Part shown: positions 58,732 through 64,000 of the stretch, one piece after another
Layout: each line of letters opens with the position of its first letter
How positions within the stretch are numbered: the first letter of the stretch is position 1
DNA from: Duganella radicis
GTDB taxonomy: Bacteria > Pseudomonadota > Gammaproteobacteria > Burkholderiales > Burkholderiaceae_D
Assembly (NCBI RefSeq): GCF_009720825.1
Contig: NZ_WNKY01000004.1
Coordinates: forward strand, 62,001 to 126,000
Direction of reading: 5' to 3'
Length of the DNA: 64,000 bases
Program-made: the position numbers and the translations under genes
Notes under the pieces: model-generated
What the model was told of the DNA's origin: nothing
Database searches by the model: none
Seen by the model: only the letters and a program-made list of their open reading frames with translations

Positions 58732-61116
58732 TTAAACGCCGTATGGAATCCAGATGTTCTTCACTTGCGAGGCATGCGCCAGCACGGCGCGGCCGCCCGC
58801 TTGCGCGGTGCTGTACCAATCGCGGCCTTTTGCGCCGCCCACCCAGGTACGCTTCAGCGAGGTCGCCGACAGGCGCTCCACTTCGGCGCAGCCTTCGGCC
58901 GAACCGTCGTGACGCCACACCGCATCGATATCCGAGTGGGTTGCCAGCGTGCGCGCCAGTTCATCGGCCGAACCGGTGACGATGTTGACCACACCGCCCG
59001 GCAGGTCCGAAGTGTCGAGCACTTGATACAGATCGGTGGCCGACAGCGGGTGCGCTTCCGACGGCACCACCACCACACGGTTGCCCAGCGCGATGGCTGG
59101 CGCCACCAGCGAGATGAAGCCCAGCAGCGGCGCTTCGTTCGGGCACACGATGCCGATCACGCCCAGCGGTTCGTTCAGCGCCACGGTGATGCCGTGCATC
59201 GGCGGCTGATGCGCCAGGCCATCGTACTTATCGGCCCATGCGGCGTAATAGAACAGGCGCTCGATCGACGCCTGCACTTCCTTCTCGGCGTTTTTCGCGC
59301 CGGTCATGGCGGCGATGCGGGCGGCGAATTCCTCGCCGCGTGCGGCCAGGTTTTCAGCGATGTAGTACAGCACTTGCGCGCGGTTGTGCGCGGTGGCCTT
59401 GGTCCAGCCGGTGGCCTTGTGTGCAGCTTCCACCGCGTTGCGGATGTCCTTGCGATTGCCCTCGCCCACTTCGGCGATGAAGGAACCGTCGGCGCCGTGG
59501 ATGGCACGGCTGTAGGCGCCGTCAGGGCGCGCCTGCTTGCCGCCGATGTACAGCTTGGCGGTGCGGTCGATCGCGAACGCGCCACCGGCGGCTACCGGTG
59601 CGGCCTTGGCTTTTGCTTTCGGCTCGATCACTGGCGCGGCAGGACGTGCATCCTCCGACTTCGCGGTCAGGTATTCGTACATGCCTTCACGGCCGCCTTC
59701 ACGGCCGTAGCCGGATTCGCGGTAGCCGCCGAAGCCGCAAGCGGCGTCGAACTGGTTGGCGGTGTTAATCCACACCACGCCGGCCTTGATCGCCGGCGCG
59801 ACGTCCAGCGCCAGCGAGATATTCTCGGTCCACACGCAGGCGGCCAGGCCGTACACGGTGTTGTTCGCCAGTTGCACGGCTTCAGGCGGAGTGCGGAAAC
59901 TCATCGCCACCAGCACCGGGCCAAAGATTTCAGCCTGCGCCACAGCGGCCGACGTCGAAGCGCCGGTGATCAGGGTTGGCGGGAACCACGAGCCGTCGGC
60001 CGGCAGTTCGCACGCTGGCTGGTACACGGTGCAGCCTTCGTCGCGCGCCGATTGCACCAGGCCTTCAATGCGCTGCTTCTGCACCGGGTCGACCAGCGCG
60101 CCGATGTCCATCGACTTGTCCAGCGGCGAGCCGAGGGTCAGCTTGTCCATGCGGGCGCGCAGCTTGGCCAGGAATTTCTCCTGCACCGACTCCTGCACCA
60201 GCAGGCGTGAACCGGCGCAGCATACCTGGCCTTGATTGAACCAGATCGAATCGACCAGGCCTTCAACGGCGGCGTCCAGATCCGCATCTTCAAACACGAT
60301 GAATGGCGACTTGCCGCCCAGTTCCAGCGACAGCTTCTTGCCGCTGCCGGCGGTGGCTTCACGAATCAAGCGGCCCACTTCGGTCGAACCGGTGAAGGCC
60401 AGCTTGTCGATGCCCTGGTGCTTGACGATGGCTTCGCCCACGCGGCCGTCGCCGGTGACGATATTGACCACGCCCGCAGGCACGCCGGCCTGCACGCAGA
60501 TATCGGCGAACAGCATGGCGCTCAGCGAGGTGAATTCTGCCGGTTTGAACACCACGGTGTTACCGGCGGCCAGTGCCGGCGCGATTTTCCACGCCAGCAT
60601 CAGCAGCGGGAAGTTCCACGGCACGATCTGGCCAACCACGCCCACGGCGCGGTAGTCGGCGAATTCTTCGCTTTGCAGCTGCGCCCAGCCGGCGTGGTGA
60701 TAGAAGTGACGCGCCACCAGCGGCAGGTCGACATCACGCGTTTCGCGGATGGTCTTGCCGTTGTCCAGCGTTTCCAGCACGGCGAACAGGCGCGCGTGCT
60801 TCTGCATCAGGCGCGCGATCGAGTACAGCACCTTGGCACGGCCATGGCCGCCCAGTGCCTGCCAGGCCGGTTGCGCGGCACGCGCGGCGGCGACGGCACG
60901 GTCCACGTCGGCGGCGGTGCCTTGCGTCAGGTCGGCCAGCTTGCTGCCGTTGGCCGGGTTGATGGAAGCGAACAGCTCACCGGCCGCGCTCCACTCGTTG
61001 TTGATGAACAGGCCGAATTGGCGGCCACGCTGCTCCAGCCACGCTTGCGCTTCTTTGGTGCTTTCCGGTGCTGGGCCGTATTCCATGGTGTTGAGGATCT
61101 CTTTGATGGTTGGCAT
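58732..61116 (-). CDS. two-domain aldehyde dehydrogenase (ALDH16 type)
   Basis: 794 aa, about 1.6 times the usual ALDH length. Residues ~35-490 are a full [29 protein letters not shown], Glu265 in [10 protein letters not shown], catalytic Cys299 in [12 protein letters not shown], and AEIFGPVLV. An Ala/Pro/Lys-rich linker (~495-515) follows, then a second ALDH-like part (~520-794) that keeps the NAD-fold ([30 protein letters not shown]) but has no catalytic Cys. This is the bacterial ALDH16 layout. In this operon it likely oxidises acetaldehyde released by DeoC. Confidence 0.9.
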   Translation of the reverse strand: MPTIKEILNTMEYGPAPESTKEAQAWLEQRGRQFGLFINNEWSAAGELFASINPANGSKLADLTQGTAADVDRAVAAARAAQPAWQALGGHGRAKVLYSIARLMQKHARLFAVLETLDNGKTIRETRDVDLPLVARHFYHHAGWAQLQSEEFADYRAVGVVGQIVPWNFPLLMLAWKIAPALAAGNTVVFKPAEFTSLSAMLFADICVQAGVPAGVVNIVTGDGRVGEAIVKHQGIDKLAFTGSTEVGRLIREATAGSGKKLSLELGGKSPFIVFEDADLDAAVEGLVDSIWFNQGQVCCAGSRLLVQESVQEKFLAKLRARMDKLTLGSPLDKSMDIGALVDPVQKQRIEGLVQSARDEGCTVYQPACELPADGSWFPPTLITGASTSAAVAQAEIFGPVLVAMSFRTPPEAVQLANNTVYGLAACVWTENISLALDVAPAIKAGVVWINTANQFDAACGFGGYRESGYGREGGREGMYEYLTAKSEDARPAAPVIEPKAKAKAAPVAAGGAFAIDRTAKLYIGGKQARPDGAYSRAIHGADGSFIAEVGEGNRKDIRNAVEAAHKATGWTKATAHNRAQVLYYIAENLAARGEEFAARIAAMTGAKNAEKEVQASIERLFYYAAWADKYDGLAHQPPMHGITVALNEPLGVIGIVCPNEAPLLGFISLVAPAIALGNRVVVVPSEAHPLSATDLYQVLDTSDLPGGVVNIVTGSADELARTLATHSDIDAVWRHDGSAEGCAEVERLSATSLKRTWVGGAKGRDWYSTAQAGGRAVLAHASQVKNIWIPYGV

Positions 61117-61130
61117 GACGGTTTCCGTAA

Positions 61131-62084
61131 TTATGGTTGCGCGTGGCGGTGAGCGGCCGAGTAGTTGCCGGTCACGTAGTGTTCCAGCTGACGCTCGATG
61201 TCAGTCAGCAGGCTGGAAGCGCCGATGCGGAACAGGTGCGGCTCCAGCCACTCGTTGCCCAGTTCTTCCTTCATCAGGGTCAGGTACTGCAACGCGGCCT
61301 TGGCCGTGCTGACGCCGCCCGCCGGCTTGTAGCCGATCTTGAAGCCGGTCTGCTCGTGGTACTCGCGGATCGCGCGCACCATGGTCAGCGACACGGGAAT
61401 GGTGGCGTTGACCGGCTCCTTGCCGGTCGAGGTCTTGATGAAGTCCGCGCCGGCCATCATGCACACCCACGAAGCCTTGGCCACGTTTTCCAGCGTGACC
61501 AGTTCACCGGTGGCCAGAATGGCCTTGACGTGCGCTTCGCCGCACGCCTTGCGGTAAGCCAGCATCTCGTCGTACAGCGCTTGCCAGTTGCCGGTCAGGA
61601 CATGCTGGCGGGTGATGACGATGTCGATTTCCGTTGCGCCGGCAGCCACCGACAGCTCGATCTCGCGCACCTTGGTTTCCATGCTGGTCAAGCCAGCCGG
61701 GAAGCCGGTCGACACGGCGGCGATCGGCAGGCGGCCTTGCAGCACTTCCACCGCCGGCTTGATCATCTCGTGATACACGCACACCGCGCCAGTGGCGAGG
61801 TTGACGTCTTGCAGGCCCATGGCCTCCACCAGATCGGTGCGCAACGGACGCAGCGCCTTGCGGCACAGGCGTTCCACGCGGCCCGGCGTGTCGTCGCCGG
61901 ACAATGTGGTCAGGTCGATCAGGCCAATGGCCTTGATCAGCCACGCGGCCTGGTATTCCTTCTTCACCGTGCGGCGGTTCGCCAGGCTGGCGGCGCGGCG
62001 GTCGGCGGCGGATTTGTTGACGTGGATGTGATTGATCCAGCCCAGGTCCAGTGGGACCGCTTCGTTGCGTTTGAAATCGCTCAT
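61131..62084 (-). CDS. deoC: deoxyribose-phosphate aldolase
   Basis: 317 aa, about 55 longer than E. coli DeoC at the N-terminus, as in other betaproteobacteria. Class I aldolase barrel with the Schiff-base Lys217 in GADFIKTSTGKEP, the aspartate in GATEIDIVI and the second lysine in GYKPAGGVST. Splits deoxyribose-5-phosphate into acetaldehyde and glyceraldehyde-3-phosphate. Overlaps deoB by 4 bp; 14 bp before the dehydrogenase. Confidence 0.95.
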   Translation of the reverse strand: MSDFKRNEAVPLDLGWINHIHVNKSAADRRAASLANRRTVKKEYQAAWLIKAIGLIDLTTLSGDDTPGRVERLCRKALRPLRTDLVEAMGLQDVNLATGAVCVYHEMIKPAVEVLQGRLPIAAVSTGFPAGLTSMETKVREIELSVAAGATEIDIVITRQHVLTGNWQALYDEMLAYRKACGEAHVKAILATGELVTLENVAKASWVCMMAGADFIKTSTGKEPVNATIPVSLTMVRAIREYHEQTGFKIGYKPAGGVSTAKAALQYLTLMKEELGNEWLEPHLFRIGASSLLTDIERQLEHYVTGNYSAAHRHAQP

Positions 62085-63274
62085 AACAGATTGGTTCCGT
62101 TCGAAAGTGGCTTGACGCCGAGGTGATGGGCCAGCGTCTGGCCGATGTCGGAGAAGGTTTCGGAAATGCCCAGCGACTGCGCCTTGACCTTAGGGCCGAA
62201 GAAAATCATCGGGATGTGTTCGCGTGTGTGGTCGGAGCCAGGCCAGGTTGGATCGCAGCCATGGTCGGCGGTGATCACCACCAGGTCGTCCTCTTGCAGC
62301 TTCGCGATAAATTCCGGCAGGCGCGCATCCATTTCGTGCAGCGCGTTGGAATAACCGTTGACGTCGCGGCGATGGCCGAAGGCCTGGTCAAAGTCGACGA
62401 AGTTCACGAAGGTCAATGACTTGTCGCCCGCTTCGTCCTGCACTTTCAGCAGCGCGTCGAACAGCGCCATATTGTCCTTGCCCTTCACCACGCGCGACAC
62501 GCCTTGCGCCGCGAAGATGTCGCTGATCTTGCCCAGCGCGATCACCTCGCCGCCATCGTTCTTGACGTGGTCCAGCAGCGTCGGCGCCGGTGGCGCGACC
62601 GCGTAGTCGTGACGGTTGGTGGTGCGGGTGTAGTTGCCGTTCGCGCCGAGGAAAGGACGCGCGATCACGCGGCCGATGTTGTACGGCTCGACCAGCTTGA
62701 AGGCGATCTCGCACACTTCGTACAGGCGCTCAAGGCCGAACGATTCTTCGTGCGCGGCGATTTGCAGCACCGAGTCGGCCGAGGTGTAGATAATCGGCTT
62801 GCCGCTGGCGACATGTTCATCGCCGAAACGATTGATGATCTCCGTGCCCGATGCGTGGCAGTCGCCGAGGAAGCCCGGCACGCCGGTCAGCTCTTGCAGC
62901 CTGGCGGTCAGCTCGGCCGGGAACGATGGCACGGTTTTCGGGAAGTAGCCCCAGTCGAATTCCACCGGCACGCCGGCGATTTCCCAGTGGCCGGACTGGG
63001 TGTCCTTGCCGGTCGAGCGTTCACGCGCGGCGCCGTAGGCGGCGGTGAAGCCTTCGCGCTGGGTGAAGCCGGCGGCCCATTCGCCGCTAGCCAAGTGCGC
63101 GGCGGCGGTCAGGCCGAGTTTTTCCATGACCGGCAACGACATCGGCTTGCCGCTGTTGGCGACTTGCGCGGCGATGTGGCCGAAGGTGTTGGCGCCGGCG
63201 TCGTTGTACTTCGCCGCGTCGGGCGTGGCGCCCAGGCCAAACGAATCGAGCAGCAGGATAAATGCGCGTTTCAT
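62081..63274 (-). CDS. deoB: phosphopentomutase
   Basis: 397 aa from the ATG at 63274 (TAGGAGTTGATC upstream). Alkaline-phosphatase-type metalloenzyme: metal residues in LLLDSFGLGATPD, SADSVLQIAAHEE, DFVDFDQAFGHRRDVNGY and ITADHGCDPTWPGSDHTREHIP. Interconverts (deoxy)ribose-1- and 5-phosphate, linking the phosphorylases to DeoC. A terminator-like hairpin lies upstream, between it and punA. Confidence 0.96.
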   Translation of the reverse strand: MKRAFILLLDSFGLGATPDAAKYNDAGANTFGHIAAQVANSGKPMSLPVMEKLGLTAAAHLASGEWAAGFTQREGFTAAYGAARERSTGKDTQSGHWEIAGVPVEFDWGYFPKTVPSFPAELTARLQELTGVPGFLGDCHASGTEIINRFGDEHVASGKPIIYTSADSVLQIAAHEESFGLERLYEVCEIAFKLVEPYNIGRVIARPFLGANGNYTRTTNRHDYAVAPPAPTLLDHVKNDGGEVIALGKISDIFAAQGVSRVVKGKDNMALFDALLKVQDEAGDKSLTFVNFVDFDQAFGHRRDVNGYSNALHEMDARLPEFIAKLQEDDLVVITADHGCDPTWPGSDHTREHIPMIFFGPKVKAQSLGISETFSDIGQTLAHHLGVKPLSNGTNLL

Positions 63275-63296
63275 GATCAACTCCTAAAAAGCAAAA

Positions 63297-63315
63297 GGGG
63301 CGGACCAGCCGCCCC
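63297..63315 (-). terminator. hairpin with T-tract between punA and deoB
   Basis: GGGGCGG-ACCAG-CCGCCCC. On the minus strand the stem is followed by TTTTGCTTTTT, a good rho-independent terminator for punA transcripts. Since deoB starts only 23 bp later, it may act as a partial terminator that lowers expression of the rest of the operon. Confidence 0.7.
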
Positions 63316-63325
63316 CTTGGGTATC

Positions 63326-64000
63326 TTACGCCTGAGGCGTTTTTGCTACATTCGCGAGGAAGCCCAGGATCACTTCCACCAGCGAGGTCGCCGCCACGGC
63401 AGCGTACTTCAAGGTCTGCTCATGCGACAGCGGGAACGGCGACAGGCCTTCGGCCAGATTGGTAATCGCCGACACGCCCACCACTTTCAGGCCGCAGTGA
63501 CGGGCCGACACCACTTCCGGCACCACCGACATGCCCACCACGTCCGCGCCCAGCGTCTTGAACGCGCGGATTTCCGCAGGCGTTTCAAAGTTAGGACCGG
63601 CGTAGGCGATGTACACGCCATCGTGCAGGGTCACGTTCTTTTCCTTGGCCGAGGTGTGCAGCAGCGCGCGCAGTTCGGCGTCGTAGGCGTTGGCCATGCT
63701 GAAGAAGCGCGGGCCGAAGCGCTCGTCGTTCGGGCCCATCATCGGGGTGCCCGGCAGGAAGTTGATATGGTCGGTCAGCGCCACCAGCGAACCGGCATCC
63801 ACTTCGGTGCGCAACGAACCGGCGGCATTGGTCACGAACAGCATTTCGCAACCCAGCAGCTTCATGGTGCGCACGGCGCTGGTCATCACGCCCAGGCCGT
63901 AGCCTTCGTAGACATGGCCGCGGCCCTTCATGCACACCACCTGCACGCCCGACAGGGTGCCGATCACCAGTTCGCCGGCGTGGCCGTGCACGGTGGAGAT
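63326..64000 (-). CDS. punA: purine-nucleoside phosphorylase (5' part outside window)
   Basis: The frame runs off the right edge, so the N-terminus is missing; 224 residues are visible. Family-1 PNP motifs: STVHGHAGELVIGTL, YEGYGLGVMTSAVR, FVTNAAGSL, GPNFETPAEIRAFK, DVVGMSVVPE (purine binding) and ITNLAEGLS. Splits inosine, guanosine or xanthosine with phosphate. First visible gene of the leftward nucleoside operon; followed by a hairpin terminator. Confidence 0.93.
   Translation of the reverse strand: MSTVHGHAGELVIGTLSGVQVVCMKGRGHVYEGYGLGVMTSAVRTMKLLGCEMLFVTNAAGSLRTEVDAGSLVALTDHINFLPGTPMMGPNDERFGPRFFSMANAYDAELRALLHTSAKEKNVTLHDGVYIAYAGPNFETPAEIRAFKTLGADVVGMSVVPEVVSARHCGLKVVGVSAITNLAEGLSPFPLSHEQTLKYAAVAATSLVEVILGFLANVAKTPQA

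Overview
The window reads as a chromosomal segment of a high-GC betaproteobacterium, most likely Oxalobacteraceae (Massilia/Duganella/Janthinobacterium type). The evidence is the GC-rich codon use, a PEP-CTERM exosortase-substrate protein, membrane-bound PuuD urate oxidase, reductive pyrimidine catabolism genes and many LysR/AraC/GntR regulators. I saw no rRNA, tRNA, CRISPR array or complete insertion sequence. About 55 protein genes are called, nearly all intact. The left 3.4 kb is the only loosely packed part: it carries a degraded IS110-type transposase tail and three stretches with little or no recognisable coding.

Layout, left to right. 1-3.4 kb: a truncated Tat/lipoprotein-type alpha/beta hydrolase, an IS110 scar, a DUF1330 protein and an AraC regulator. 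3.4-7.3 kb: a leftward group with a PEP-mutase-like enzyme, SOS-controlled DNA polymerase II (polB, LexA box plus -10 box) and an uncharacterised protein. 7.4-10 kb: a LuxR-type response regulator and 7TM sensor kinase. 10.2-15.8 kb: a TonB receptor with a clear promoter and LacI-like operator, an acyl-CoA dehydrogenase, a histidine phosphatase and a LysR regulator. 15.8-16.8 kb: an Rpn nuclease gene with a probable internal antitoxin start.

17-24.2 kb is the most unusual locus: GntR, an AprA/FrdA-type flavoprotein, an AprB-like 2[4Fe-4S] ferredoxin, a NitT/TauT-type ABC importer whose binding protein has an extra NosL-like C-terminal domain, a HEAT-repeat protein and a DUF971 protein. The genes are packed or overlapping. 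I read it as an import-plus-redox system for an unidentified, perhaps sulfur- or nitrogen-containing, small molecule. 24.1-27.7 kb is pqiABC, followed by a periplasmic binding protein and a thioesterase.

28.9-63.9 kb is dominated by nucleobase and nucleoside breakdown. Purine part: PuuD, an M20 peptidase, a LysR regulator and a UraD-AllC fusion. After an AraC/epimerase pair, a TPR glycosyltransferase-like protein and a GGDEF-EAL protein comes an eight-gene leftward reductive pyrimidine operon (aptA, ald, mmsA, preT, preA, NCS1 transporter, hydA, hyuC). It takes uracil/thymine through dihydropyrimidine and N-carbamoyl-beta-alanine to beta-alanine and then acetyl- or propionyl-CoA. A divergent MocR-type regulator and a TetR/RutR-like regulator sit at its head. 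Then come a PEP-CTERM protein, a LytS/LytTR two-component set with a small membrane protein, and a VOC protein. The window closes with a leftward nucleoside operon (punA, deoB, deoC, two-domain ALDH16-type dehydrogenase, deoA, cdd, and an unusual 409-aa deaminase-fold protein). Together the last 35 kb can feed nucleosides, pyrimidines and purines into central carbon and nitrogen metabolism.
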